From contig JAUNON010000011.1 in assembly GCA_030537145.1 (NCBI GenBank), positions 1 through 59,475 of the forward strand: a stretch of 59,475 nt of DNA. The letters run 5' to 3'. The position numbers were made by a program, and so were the translations under genes. Positions 27,499 through 36,189 of the stretch are shown piece after piece (the stretch's first letter is position 1; each line of letters starts with the position of its first letter). This DNA is from Lachnospiraceae bacterium (lineage in GTDB: Bacteria > Bacillota > Clostridia > Lachnospirales > Lachnospiraceae). A model generated the notes under the pieces. The model made no database searches and was not told where the DNA came from. It saw only the letters and a program-made list of their open reading frames with translations.

Positions 27499-28722
27499 TC
27501 ATTTTTTCTTAACTTTTTTATCAACCGGCCCCCCTTCTCTCTTTTCCACATAGTCTTTTAAAAACTCGTAAATCTGCATTTCCGTAGGAGGGCAGCCGGA
27601 CACGGTATGACGGAACTGATGCGTGCAATTTCCAACCCCCAGCTCTCCCGTTTTTCCCCGGTATCCCTGGCCGATACAGATCTTTTCTGACAACTTTCCC
27701 AGAAGTCCTTCTTTTTCCAACATTTGCAGAGCCGGAAGCAAATATCCGTAACAGGCACTGCAGGAATCCACTGCCTCCGCTTTTTCCGCCAGCTTCATAA
27801 CCTGCCGATAGCCGCCGGCACAGGCTGCTCTTGCGTCCTTTTCCCAGCCGCAGGTATCTTCCGGTCCGGCCGTCTCCGCCTGTCTTTCCTTTCCGCATAC
27901 ATATGTGATGCCCGCCTTAGCTGTTTTTTCCAGGAACACCGTAATTCTGGCCTTTTCCAGTTCACAGCTTCCCACGCCAAGCCCGGCCGCAATCGAAATG
28001 TAGGGAACGGATTCCCGGGGAATATCCAGCAGACGGCAGCCATAAGTATCACAAAGCACCGGGTCCCTTGCTGCAATCAGACGATTCTGCTCCACCGGAT
28101 TTCCCCCGTCCTCAAACGTCAGATCTCCGCAGATGCTGTCCACCAGTATAAAATCCTGATGAAGCCCGGCTGAAAGATGGCCGATAGGCTCATGAAGCCC
28201 CATACGGTGAAACCGGCGTTTTTCACTGTTTGGAATCAGACCCTTCATATTTTTCAACGCACAGGTAATTCGGGTCTGACAATGTCCCTTTAGTACCGGA
28301 ACATTAATCAGAAATCCCACCTCCAACGCCCGCTCACAGATATTCAGCTCCAGCCCCCCGCAGTCCACCTTCCGGGATCGGTCCTTTTGCATGTCCCAAA
28401 ACGGGACCTGATATGCTTCGGAAATCCTGTCAAATCCGCAGTATTTCAGGGTTTCCCGGGTACTATCCCCTACCCAGGAGCCCTCCAGCATCACCAGATT
28501 CCGAAAACCGTTTTCCTGCAGATATTCGATCAGGCCTTCCACCACGCAGGGATGGGTGGTTCCGCCCTCCTCCGCCAATACCTGGCCCAGCAGATTAGGC
28601 TTTATGCCCACCAGCGTTTTTCTGTCTCCGATCATTTCTGCCAGCTCTGCCTGACATAAAAGCTCCTTCGTCATGGATTTATACTGCTTCCCATAAATTA
28701 CAAAAATCTCATTCTTCTCCAT
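27499..28722 (-). CDS. DUF362 domain protein
   Basis: A 407-residue protein. The N-terminal ~250 residues match DUF362 (IKPNLLGQVLAEEGGTTHP, VMLEGSWVGDSTRETLKYCG, INVPVLKGHCQTRITCALKN-type, then HRMGLHEPIGHLSAGLHQDF). DUF362 proteins are often linked to ferredoxin domains, but no 4Fe-4S ferredoxin motif is present; instead several scattered Cys occur late (VDSCSACYGY and GNCTHQFRHTVSGCPP), which could hold a cluster or metal. The enzyme activity is unknown. Confidence 0.85.
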   Translation of the reverse strand: MEKNEIFVIYGKQYKSMTKELLCQAELAEMIGDRKTLVGIKPNLLGQVLAEEGGTTHPCVVEGLIEYLQENGFRNLVMLEGSWVGDSTRETLKYCGFDRISEAYQVPFWDMQKDRSRKVDCGGLELNICERALEVGFLINVPVLKGHCQTRITCALKNMKGLIPNSEKRRFHRMGLHEPIGHLSAGLHQDFILVDSICGDLTFEDGGNPVEQNRLIAARDPVLCDTYGCRLLDIPRESVPYISIAAGLGVGSCELEKARITVFLEKTAKAGITYVCGKERQAETAGPEDTCGWEKDARAACAGGYRQVMKLAEKAEAVDSCSACYGYLLPALQMLEKEGLLGKLSEKICIGQGYRGKTGELGVGNCTHQFRHTVSGCPPTEMQIYEFLKDYVEKREGGPVDKKVKKK

Positions 28723-28798
28723 TTCAAGCCGTTCCTCCTATTTCTGTTCCGCCGCCGTTCTGCCCTTCCAAAATCCGGTTACTTAAATGCCGGGCGCT

Positions 28799-29662
28799 TC
28801 ACCGGTGCGGAACAGATAAAAACTCCCGCAGATTTGCATACATCTGCCACCGCTGCCGTTCTGGACTTACTTTCTTTTGTACCGCCGCACATTCCATATT
28901 TCTTTCCAATATTTGCGGAAGCTCCTGCAGATCCAGGCAATCTGCACCCTCCGCCCAGGCAGCCGCATCCATGCCGTCCGTTTCTACAAAAAGGCGGTTC
29001 GCCGGAATATCCTCCAGCATCCGGCAGCGCACCTGATCCTTCTGGCGAAACAGCCGGGCCGTATCCGGGCCAAGGGTAAAATAACAGCCCTTTTCCAAAT
29101 ATTTCTCCAGATCCGTTTCGCTTCCGGAATACCAGTGCACACATACCTTTCCCGGAAAATCCCGAATCATTTCCCCGATTCTGGCCTCTTCTCCCTTCGT
29201 ATGCAAAAGCACCGGCTTTCCCAGCTCCGCAGCAAGCTGCAATTCCTTCTCCAGCAGCCTTTTCTGTACCGAAAGCGGTACTTCACACCATACAGAGTCC
29301 ATTCCGATTTCTCCGATAAAGTCACAATGATCAAAATATTCCCTGCAATCCTCCATCCGATACCGGTCAGCATACCAGGGATGGATGCCAAAGCTTATCA
29401 GAATTTCCTCTCTTTCCCCAAACTGCTGCATGGCCTCCCATTCCCAGGGTGTTCCCGCACTGAAGCAGGTAACGATTCCCGCCTGCCTTCTGAAATTCAA
29501 TTCCTCCGCTCCCTCCGCAGCCGCCAGCTCCCATTCTCTTCCGGAAAAATCTGCCATCGGGTATTTCTCCAGGCATGATAAATGCGCATGCATATCAATC
29601 ATGCGCATTTGCTTTGGTATGGATACTTCGAAAATACAGGAATTCTCTTTCTTTCTCTCCAT
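28799..29662 (-). CDS. TatD-family metal-dependent hydrolase
   Basis: A 287-residue TIM-barrel hydrolase of the TatD DNase type. Metal ligands: DMHAHLSC near the N-terminus, FIGEIGMDS (Glu), LLHTKGEE (His), CVHWYSGS (His) and LFVETDGMD (Asp). The second motif differs slightly from the usual GEIGLDY. The start at 29662 has GAGGAG at correct spacing; upstream in-frame starts lie before it. The substrate could be DNA ends or another phosphoester. Confidence 0.88.
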   Translation of the reverse strand: MERKKENSCIFEVSIPKQMRMIDMHAHLSCLEKYPMADFSGREWELAAAEGAEELNFRRQAGIVTCFSAGTPWEWEAMQQFGEREEILISFGIHPWYADRYRMEDCREYFDHCDFIGEIGMDSVWCEVPLSVQKRLLEKELQLAAELGKPVLLHTKGEEARIGEMIRDFPGKVCVHWYSGSETDLEKYLEKGCYFTLGPDTARLFRQKDQVRCRMLEDIPANRLFVETDGMDAAAWAEGADCLDLQELPQILERNMECAAVQKKVSPERQRWQMYANLREFLSVPHR

Positions 29663-29740
29663 CTTTTCTCCTCTGTGCATTAGCTTAAATACAGCCCGCA
29701 TACCAGTCCCCGCAAGATTGCTGCCGCTGCAGAAAAGAAA

Positions 29741-30469
29741 CTATTTTTCCTTAATAATGCGGTGGATTTTTGCCCGGAGCTCTCCCTGCCCATACAGCCA
29801 TTCCCGGGTCCGGTTTGGCTCTGTCACAGCCATTTCCTGCCGGATTCCCTCCCCTGGAGCCCCCAGAATCAAAATACGGTCCGACAGATAAATGGCCTCA
29901 TCCGTATCATGTGTCACCAGTAAAATCGTTTTTTTCAGATTACTGCACAGATTCCTCAGCCAATCCTGCATATCACTGCGGGTAATTACATCCAGCGCTC
30001 CAAAAGGTTCATCCAGCAGATAGATCCCTGCTTCGCACAAGGTTGTACGGAGGAAAGCCGCCCGCTGACGCATCCCGCCTGAAAGCTCGCCGGGATATTT
30101 TTCTTCACACCCAGCAAGCCCGAACCGGGCCATCTGCATCCGGGCCTTTTCTCTCATTTTTTCTTTTTGATGATGGATTTCCCCATACAGACACACATTA
30201 TCCAAAATCGTTTTCCAGGGAAACAGCAGGTCATTCTGAGGCATGTAGGCAAAATGAGTGCTGATTCCCTCCGTATCCTTCCCATCAATCAATATCTGGC
30301 CGCTCTGGGGCTTACGTATTCCCGCCAGTACATTCAGCAGCGTGGATTTTCCGCAGCCGGAAGGGCCCAAAATACTGACAAATTCCCCATCCTTCACTTC
30401 AAAAGACAAGTCATGGATAATCCTCTGGTCTGAATAAGCGAAATTCAGCTTGTTCACATTTAATCTCAT
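29741..30469 (-). CDS. thiZ: Thiamine-precursor ABC transporter ATPase (ThiZ-like)
   Basis: A 242-residue ATPase of the nitrate/taurine/ThiZ group. Walker A GPSGCGKST, Q-loop YMPQNDLLFPW, signature LSGGMRQRAAFLR, Walker B IYLLDEPFGALD and H-loop LVTHDTDEAIYLSD are intact. ATG 30469 is preferred because GTGAGGTCGAA precedes it; longer in-frame starts would extend into the upstream gene, whose stop is at 30553. Last gene of the riboswitch-controlled operon. Confidence 0.88.
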   Translation of the reverse strand: MRLNVNKLNFAYSDQRIIHDLSFEVKDGEFVSILGPSGCGKSTLLNVLAGIRKPQSGQILIDGKDTEGISTHFAYMPQNDLLFPWKTILDNVCLYGEIHHQKEKMREKARMQMARFGLAGCEEKYPGELSGGMRQRAAFLRTTLCEAGIYLLDEPFGALDVITRSDMQDWLRNLCSNLKKTILLVTHDTDEAIYLSDRILILGAPGEGIRQEMAVTEPNRTREWLYGQGELRAKIHRIIKEK

Positions 30470-30552
30470 TTCGACCTCACTCTTTTTCCTGTTTTCACGG
30501 GTCATCAGAAAAGCACCGCACGGTTTCCCAAACTTCCGCTCTATCAGATACC

Positions 30553-31557
30553 TTACTGCGTCAGAAACTCGTTTGTATAGCAATCCGATGCCGGCAGCGC
30601 CTGATCGATTACCCCATATTCCTGCAGGAAGCCGGAATAATTATCCCAGACCTCATCCTTCATCAACCCCCAGGTATCCGTATCCTCCATAAATTTATCT
30701 GCAAGATACTCCTGTGACTTCTTCAGCATCTCCAGATCATAATCCGGTGCATGGGAGAAAAGAATTTCCGCACTGCCGTCCGGATCCTCGATCACATCCT
30801 GATATCCCTTTGCCGTAGCCCGCAGGAATGCGGTTACCATCTCCGGATCTGACTCGATTACCGCATCACTGGTAATGATAACCGGAGTATAATAATCCAG
30901 ACGCTCATCCAACTGGCGCAGTTCCATATAATTCAGTGCGCAGCCGTTCATTTCCGCATTGACGCAGTCCCAGCCTTCAAAAAACCACATAATATCGCAG
31001 CTTTTTCCCAGCGCCTCGAATCCGGTTCCGTCGGAGATCACCATGCTCAGCTTTGAAAAATCGGCCCCTGCCTGAGTCATGCAGGCCTCCAGAACTGCCG
31101 ACTCTCCCGGACCTCCCCAGCCTGCATAAGTCTTATCCTCAAAATCAGCCGGCGAATCAATGCCGCTGTCCGCCAGGCTTACAAAGCCGGAAGTATTATG
31201 CTGAATCAGGGTGGCCACTGCTTTAATCGGCAGCGGATCCTGAGAGGTCAGCGCAATCGTCACATCCTCCTGATAACTAATTCCAAAGGTTCCCTTCTGC
31301 TGTGCAACCAGCGTAGCCGTAGCGCCGTCCGTAGGCTCAATGATTTCCACATCCAGCCCTTCCGCTTCATAATAGCCCTTATCCAGAGCCACATACATAC
31401 CAGTATGATTGGTATTCGGCACATAGTCAAGAATCACCGTTACCTTTTTCAGCTCTTCCGCCTCCCCGGCCTCATCTGCCAATGCCGCTGTGCCCATTCC
31501 CATTGCCATAAATGCAGCCGTCATCAGAGCCGCTGCTGTTTTCCAATTGTGTTTCAT
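30553..31557 (-). CDS. thiY: Thiamine-precursor substrate-binding protein (NMT1/ThiY-like)
   Basis: A 334-residue exported protein with a signal peptide (MKHNWKTAAALMTAAFMAMG, cleavage near ALADEA) and no lipobox Cys. The mature part matches the NMT1/THI5-like binding fold: LDYVPNTNHTGMYVALDKGY, YYEAEGLDVEIIEP, and ISYQEDVTIAL. Because a TPP riboswitch precedes the operon, the ligand is probably a thiamine pyrimidine precursor such as HMP or formylaminopyrimidine; the CCCFC motif of THI5 synthases is absent, consistent with a binding protein. ATG 31557 has AAAGGAG upstream; longer starts run into a repetitive polypurine stretch. Confidence 0.88.
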   Translation of the reverse strand: MKHNWKTAAALMTAAFMAMGMGTAALADEAGEAEELKKVTVILDYVPNTNHTGMYVALDKGYYEAEGLDVEIIEPTDGATATLVAQQKGTFGISYQEDVTIALTSQDPLPIKAVATLIQHNTSGFVSLADSGIDSPADFEDKTYAGWGGPGESAVLEACMTQAGADFSKLSMVISDGTGFEALGKSCDIMWFFEGWDCVNAEMNGCALNYMELRQLDERLDYYTPVIITSDAVIESDPEMVTAFLRATAKGYQDVIEDPDGSAEILFSHAPDYDLEMLKKSQEYLADKFMEDTDTWGLMKDEVWDNYSGFLQEYGVIDQALPASDCYTNEFLTQ

Positions 31558-31589
31558 AGTACTTTCTCCTTTCCTATTTTCCTCTCGAT

Positions 31590-31653
31590 TTACCTTCCTA
31601 TTTGCTTTTCTATTTGCTTCTCTAATTTCTCTTCTGCTTACCTTCCTATTTGC
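31590..31653. repeat. Short direct repeats between the permease and binding-protein genes
   Basis: The 16-mer TTACCTTCCTATTTGC occurs exactly twice, at 31590-31605 and 31638-31653, with degenerate copies (TTTTCTATTTGC) between. The message strand is nearly pure purine here. The second copy overlaps the end of the permease gene. It may be slippage-generated. Confidence 0.7.
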
Positions 31654-32416
31654 CTCTCCCGGTTTTCCTGCGGCGTTCCATAGGCAGTACGGCAAAACCA
31701 AACAGCTTTACCAGTCCGTTCATCATAAGACTCAGCAGGATAATCATCACCACACAGGCAAACACCTTATCCAGCATATACCCATTCTTTGCCCGGATCA
31801 GATAATAACCCAGGCCGCTTTGGGAAGCGATCCATTCGCCCACCACAGCACCACTAATACTGTAAGTAGCCGCCACCTTTAATCCGGACAGCAGCGATAT
31901 CATGGCTGCCGGGATCTTCACCAGGGTATATATCTGCAGCCTGGAACCTCCGTAGGTTCTGACCAGGTTCAGATACCCTTCCTCCATTTGGCCCAGCCCG
32001 TCACTGAAGCTGACCACGATGGGAAAGAAGCACATCAGCACCACAGTGAGGATTTTCGGCGCATAGCCAAAGCCCATGTAAATGATAAAGATCGGGGCCA
32101 GCACAATTGTCGGAACGGTCTGCGTAACCACCAGAATCGGGTAAATGCACCTCCGGAAGGTAGGCATGGCATCGATCAGAATGCCTATTACAAGGCTGAT
32201 TAAAAAAGCAATCCCCATTCCTGCCAATGCTTCCATCACGGTAATTGCACCGTGACGCAGCAACACAGGAAATTCCACCACAAAGGTTCTCAGCGTTGCG
32301 CTGGGCGAAGGAAGCACATACAGCGGAATCTGTCCGATCCGCACTGTCAGCTCCCATATCACCAGCAGCCCCAAAATCACCGCTGCCGGCGCCGCCTTCG
32401 AAATATTTCTCCTCAT
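31646..32416 (-). CDS. thiX: Thiamine-precursor ABC transporter permease (ThiX-like)
   Basis: A 256-residue permease of the SsuC/ThiX class with about six hydrophobic segments. The N-terminal region has LYVLPSPSATLRTF typical of the class, and the coupling loop is LVRTYGGSRLQIYTLVKIPA. ATG 32416 is chosen because GGATGGAGA lies upstream; an ATG at 32455 is an alternative. First structural gene after the TPP riboswitch and terminator. Confidence 0.88.
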   Translation of the reverse strand: MRRNISKAAPAAVILGLLVIWELTVRIGQIPLYVLPSPSATLRTFVVEFPVLLRHGAITVMEALAGMGIAFLISLVIGILIDAMPTFRRCIYPILVVTQTVPTIVLAPIFIIYMGFGYAPKILTVVLMCFFPIVVSFSDGLGQMEEGYLNLVRTYGGSRLQIYTLVKIPAAMISLLSGLKVAATYSISGAVVGEWIASQSGLGYYLIRAKNGYMLDKVFACVVMIILLSLMMNGLVKLFGFAVLPMERRRKTGRGK

Positions 32417-32504
32417 GCTCTGTTCTCCATCCTTTTGCCGTCTGTCTGATTTCATAAAAAATAACCGCGCATCGTTTGCCTCCAGAGCGGCAGAGGCTTT
32501 CTTT

Positions 32505-32535
32505 AAAATAGAAAAGCCAGTGCAGACGCACTGGC
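32505..32535 (-). terminator. Riboswitch-controlled terminator
   Basis: Reverse strand: GCCAGTGCGTCTGCACTGGC forms an 8-bp stem and is followed by TTTTCTATTTT. It lies between the TPP aptamer and the first gene, so it is the likely off-state expression platform. Confidence 0.75.
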
Positions 32536-32595
32536 AAACTGATCAACGCACTTCAAAAAATCTTACCGATTTTTCTTCCGTACCGCTCCATCCTA

Positions 32596-32676
32596 TTTTC
32601 CTGCGCCAGCATTATCTGTATCAGGTTCAAAGGGTCAAAACCTTTCGGTTTACTCTCAGGCCTAACGACCTCCCCG
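32596..32676 (-). ncRNA. TPP riboswitch (THI element)
   Basis: Reverse strand carries the hallmark pieces in order: GGGGAGGTCGTTAGGCCTGA with CTGAGAGTA, then a variable stem closed by CCGAAAGG, then ACCCTTTGAACCTGATACAG and ATAATGCTGGCGCAGG. Binding of thiamine pyrophosphate should promote the downstream terminator and shut off the transporter genes. Confidence 0.95.
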
Positions 32677-32851
32677 TTTTCTTTTTCATTATACTACCAT
32701 TTTCCGTATCCTACAAGAATATTTTTGCAAATTTTCACCGGCATTGTTTGCCGAAGGGCTTTTTGTAATATTAGGAAAATGAAAACTTTCCTAATATCAC
32801 AAAAAACGCCAAAAACCTGAATATTCAAGTCTTTGACGCTTTCCTCTCTGA

Positions 32852-32925
32852 TCGGGGCAACAGGATTTGAACCTGCGACCTCACGGCCCCCAGCCGTGCG
32901 CGCTACCAAGCTACGCCATACCCCG
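32852..32925 (-). tRNA. tRNA-Pro (GGG)
   Basis: Reverse strand folds as a complete cloverleaf: acceptor CGGGGTA/TGCCCCG, D arm with AGCTTGGTAGCGC, anticodon stem-loop ACGGCTGGGGGCCGT with anticodon GGG, and T arm GCAGGTTCAAATCCTGT. CCA is not encoded. Confidence 0.95.
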
Positions 32926-32996
32926 GTAATCAGAACGAGTATTATTATAACAGCTTTTCAGAAAAAATCAACTACTAATTTATAATTTAATACCAT

Positions 32997-34472
32997 TTAG
33001 TACCATTTTTTTACGGTTTGTATCGGCTCACTGGTCAGATCTACTCCCAGCCGTTTAAAAATTTTCGTGTCCACCTCCGACAGCATCACGGAAGTATGCA
33101 CCTGACACCCCTTCAGCTTGGGAAGCTGCTCCAAAGCCAGCTTTGCATTGCGGTCAGTGCAGGAGGAAAGGGACAGGGCAATGAGTACCTCGTCCGTATG
33201 CAGCCGGGGATTTTTTCCTCCCAGGAAGCGGACCTTCAGGTCCTGAATCGGAATAATCGCCTCCGGCTTTATGAGCCGTATATCATGCGCCACTCCGGCC
33301 AGATATTTCAAAGCGTTAAGCAGCAGGGCAGCCGAGGCACCCAAAAGATCTGACGTCTTGGAAGTAATAATGGTTCCGTCCTGCAATTCAATCGCTGCCG
33401 TAGCTGTTCCAAGCTCTTCGGCCCTTTTTTTCGCAGCTACCGTCACTTTCCGGTCATCGGTAGAGATCTTTGCCTGCTTCATCAGCAGTTTGATTTTATA
33501 AACCTCATTTTCCGGTGTCTCTTCCCTGACCGCCCTATTCACGGCCTGGTAATAACGCCGGATAATTTCCATTCTTGATGCATCGCAGCAGGCCTCATCA
33601 TCAATGATACAGTTTCCCGCCATGTTCACCCCCATATCGGTAGGTGATTTATAGATGCATTCCCCATAGATTCCTTCAAAAATCGCTGAAAGCACCGGGA
33701 AAATCTCGATATCCCGATTATAGTTCACCGCAGTCTCCCCATAGGCCTCCAGGTGGAAGGGATCGATCATATTTACATCATTCAGATCCGCCGTAGCCGC
33801 CTCATAAGCCAGATTTACCGGATGCTTCAGGGGCAGATTCCAAATCGGAAAGGTCTCAAATTTTGCATATCCCGCCTGTATCCCCCGCAGGTTTTCATGA
33901 TAAAGCTGGGAAAGACAGGTAGCCATTTTCCCGCTGCCCGGCCCGGGCGCCGTAACCACCACCAGCGGCCGGCTGGTTTCAATATAGTCATTTCTTCCGA
34001 AACCCTCTTCGCTGACAATCAGCGGAATATTGGAAGGATAATCCTCTATGATATAATGCAGATAAACCCGGATATTCTTCTTTTCCAGCTTTTCTTTGAA
34101 GATTCTGGCGCCGCTCTGTCCGGTATAATGCGTAATCACAATGCTTCCCACAAAAAGTCCGCAGCTTTCAAACTCTCCGATCAGCCGCAGCACATCCACA
34201 TCATATGTAATCCCCAGATCTCCCCGCACCTTATTTTTCTCAATATCTGCAGCACTAATCACGATTACGATCTCCGCCATATCCGAAAGCTGCATCAGCA
34301 TTCTCAGCTTGCTGTCCGGTGCGAAGCCAGGAAGCACCCGGGAGGCATGAAAATCATCAAACAGCTTCCCGCCGAACTCCAGATACAGCTTATCGCCAAA
34401 CTGACTGATTCGTTCCTTTATGTGCTCTGACTGGATTTTCAGATATTTCTCATTATCAAAACCAATCTTCAT
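32997..34472 (-). CDS. DUF1846 family protein
   Basis: A 491-residue soluble protein matching DUF1846, a family of about 500 residues common in Firmicutes. Recognisable stretches: KIGFDNEKYLKIQSEHIKER at the start, YLEFGGKLFDDFHASRVLPG, VVVTAPGPGSGKMATCLSQL with a P-loop-like GPGSGK (about 180), and KSPTDMGVNMAGNCI. The biochemical role is unknown; an ATP-dependent activity is suggested by the P-loop-like motif and by the family's fold, but this is inference. ATG 34472 has GAGGAA nine bases upstream. It overlaps no neighbour once the short start is used, and follows the nucleotidyltransferase. Confidence 0.88.
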   Translation of the reverse strand: MKIGFDNEKYLKIQSEHIKERISQFGDKLYLEFGGKLFDDFHASRVLPGFAPDSKLRMLMQLSDMAEIVIVISAADIEKNKVRGDLGITYDVDVLRLIGEFESCGLFVGSIVITHYTGQSGARIFKEKLEKKNIRVYLHYIIEDYPSNIPLIVSEEGFGRNDYIETSRPLVVVTAPGPGSGKMATCLSQLYHENLRGIQAGYAKFETFPIWNLPLKHPVNLAYEAATADLNDVNMIDPFHLEAYGETAVNYNRDIEIFPVLSAIFEGIYGECIYKSPTDMGVNMAGNCIIDDEACCDASRMEIIRRYYQAVNRAVREETPENEVYKIKLLMKQAKISTDDRKVTVAAKKRAEELGTATAAIELQDGTIITSKTSDLLGASAALLLNALKYLAGVAHDIRLIKPEAIIPIQDLKVRFLGGKNPRLHTDEVLIALSLSSCTDRNAKLALEQLPKLKGCQVHTSVMLSEVDTKIFKRLGVDLTSEPIQTVKKWY

Positions 34473-34498
34473 CTTTTCTATTCCTCGAAGCAAACAGT

Positions 34499-35425
34499 TT
34501 ATGACTTCCACAGCTTTGCAGGATATACTCCCTCTTCCAAAAGCCGCTTAAAGTCAGCAACTACCGTGGGAACATCCTCTTTGTAGGTCACGCCAAACCA
34601 TTTATCCGTCGTCTTAAGAACGGTAATCTCCACCTGCTTCTTTTTCAGCATCTGATCGATAATCGTCGGAAGGAGATATTCCGCCTTTTCAGCATTCTCG
34701 TCCAAGCCGGAAAGAAACCTTACAAAACCGGTCTCCAGCTCTTCCACAAAATCCGGCGTAAATCCCCACATATTCATAGAAACCAGACTTTCCGAATCAA
34801 TGGGAAGCCGGGTACCGTCCTCCTGCAAAACCGCTGCGCCTTCCGGCACCTTAATGATATTCCTGGTCTCATCCACGCCTGCCAATTCCCCGTTTTCATC
34901 TACACGGCAGATCCCGCGGGTCACTCCGCCATGATCTGACAGCGTATTTTTCAGGATAAACCCAGCCATACACACGGGAAAAACGCCGTCCTTCCTTCCC
35001 TCCTGATTCACCAGATAATCGTGAACCAGAACAAAGGCCTCTTTTCCATAATAATCATCCGCATTAATTACCGCAAAGGGTTCCTTTATAAGCTTCCGGC
35101 AGGCCAGAATCGCCTGACCTGTCCCCCATGGCTTTCTTCTTCCTTCCGGAACCGAAAATCCCTCCGGCAGATCCGTCAGCTCCTGAAACGCATACTCCAC
35201 CTCAATCTCTTTTTCGATCCGGTTTCCGATAATCTCCCGAAAATCCTTCTCCAGATCCTTCCGAATCACAAATACAATCTTATTGAACCCGGCTTTCACG
35301 GCATCGTAAATCGAATAATCCATAATAATTTCGCCGTTCGGTCCAAATGAAGTAAGCTGCTTAATCCCACCTCCGAACCGACTGCCGATACCGGCTGCCA
35401 TAATAACAAGTGCTGTTTTTTTCAT
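34499..35425 (-). CDS. Sugar-nucleotide-type nucleotidyltransferase
   Basis: A 308-residue NTP_transferase-fold enzyme. The nucleotide-binding loop is MAAGIGSRFGGGIKQL (about 9-24), and AVINADDYYGKEAF holds the metal-binding Asp. It resembles the clostridial 'nucleotidyltransferase' group near UTP-glucose-1-phosphate uridylyltransferases, but the exact sugar phosphate is not predictable. The final residues (GVTYKEDVPTVVADFKRL) are typical. It is 15 bases after HPr and 26 before DUF1846, so the three genes may be one transcript. Confidence 0.85.
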   Translation of the reverse strand: MKKTALVIMAAGIGSRFGGGIKQLTSFGPNGEIIMDYSIYDAVKAGFNKIVFVIRKDLEKDFREIIGNRIEKEIEVEYAFQELTDLPEGFSVPEGRRKPWGTGQAILACRKLIKEPFAVINADDYYGKEAFVLVHDYLVNQEGRKDGVFPVCMAGFILKNTLSDHGGVTRGICRVDENGELAGVDETRNIIKVPEGAAVLQEDGTRLPIDSESLVSMNMWGFTPDFVEELETGFVRFLSGLDENAEKAEYLLPTIIDQMLKKKQVEITVLKTTDKWFGVTYKEDVPTVVADFKRLLEEGVYPAKLWKS

Positions 35426-35440
35426 CTCTCTTCCCCCGTT

Positions 35441-35704
35441 TTACTTTTCCAATTCCTCTTCCATCACATGCACCATGTATTCCAGATCCTGCGCTTCCGT
35501 GGGACCTGTGCAGCAAAGCTCCACCTCATCTCCGCACCTGACTGTCATGGACAAGATATTCAGAATACTTTTGCAATTTGCAATGCTATTTCCTGCGATC
35601 AGCTCTACTCTGGAACTGCACTGCTCCGCCGCCTTCGCCAAAATCCCGGCAGGCCGTACATGCAGTCCGGTAGAATTTGAAATTACTATCTTTCTGCTCA
35701 CCAT
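35441..35704 (-). CDS. ptsH: HPr phosphocarrier protein
   Basis: An 87-residue phosphocarrier of the sugar phosphotransferase system. His15 in TGLHVRPAG is the PEP-dependent phosphorylation site, and Ser46 in CKSILNILS is in place for HPr kinase, so it should support CcpA-type catabolite control. No enzyme I gene is adjacent, which is unusual compared with the ptsHI operon, although split arrangements occur in clostridia. Confidence 0.92.
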   Translation of the reverse strand: MVSRKIVISNSTGLHVRPAGILAKAAEQCSSRVELIAGNSIANCKSILNILSMTVRCGDEVELCCTGPTEAQDLEYMVHVMEEELEK

Positions 35705-35768
35705 ACTATTTTATCTCCCAAACAGGTAATTTTTTCATATGTCCTGCTATCATAATTGTCTAACTTTT

Positions 35769-35797
35769 ATACTACTACATTACCAAATTCATGACAA
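35769..35797 (-). promoter_or_regulatory. Sigma-A promoter of ptsH
   Basis: Reverse strand: TTGTCA (35792-35797), 17-base spacer, TAGTAT (35769-35774). Confidence 0.5.
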
Positions 35798-35821
35798 GAA
35801 AATTTTTTGAGAATCAAAAAA

Positions 35822-35894
<73 letters not shown>

Positions 35895-35972
35895 TTGACA
35901 AAACTGCCAACGAAGCTATTATATATACATTCCATATAATTTGCAAGCATTTTTTTATTTTTTTCGCATTTT

Positions 35973-36086
35973 CCGTAACGGTTCAGCCTTCAGCTAAACT
36001 GTTACGGAAACCAGCCCATTTAAAATTCGCCTTCGGCGAAGGGGCTGGTTGCTTTTCAACCGTCACTTGTTCTTACGGGCTTTGCA
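35973..36086. repeat. Structured repeat element, copy D
   Basis: Starts with a hairpin CCGTAACGGTTCAGC/GCTAAACTGTTACGG (35973-36007), continues with AACCAGCCC/GGGGCTGGTT enclosing TTCGCC/GGCGAA (36009-36050), and ends with a 24-base stretch (36063-36086) that is the exact complement of 59452-59475 in copy C. It is therefore a reverse-oriented relative of C. It lies between tRNA-Thr and nagA and has no coding capacity. Confidence 0.8.
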
Positions 36087-36189
36087 CTCACATCCCTTGT
36101 CCCGCATCTGACCTTCCTGCCTGCATTCTGTATGGAAGTATTCTGATGGAAGCAGCCTGCCGGCAGATCCGTGTCAAAGCAGGATGGAT
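36087..36189. other. Intergenic remainder before nagA stop
   Basis: No gene or clear signal is seen between repeat D and the end of nagA. A terminator for nagA was not found here, so transcript end formation may rely on the repeat D hairpins. Confidence 0.4.

Noticed and set aside
31558..31701. A 48-residue N-terminal extension of the ThiY-like protein
   Set aside because: It is translated polypurine repeat sequence; a signal peptide and ribosome binding site support the start at 31557.
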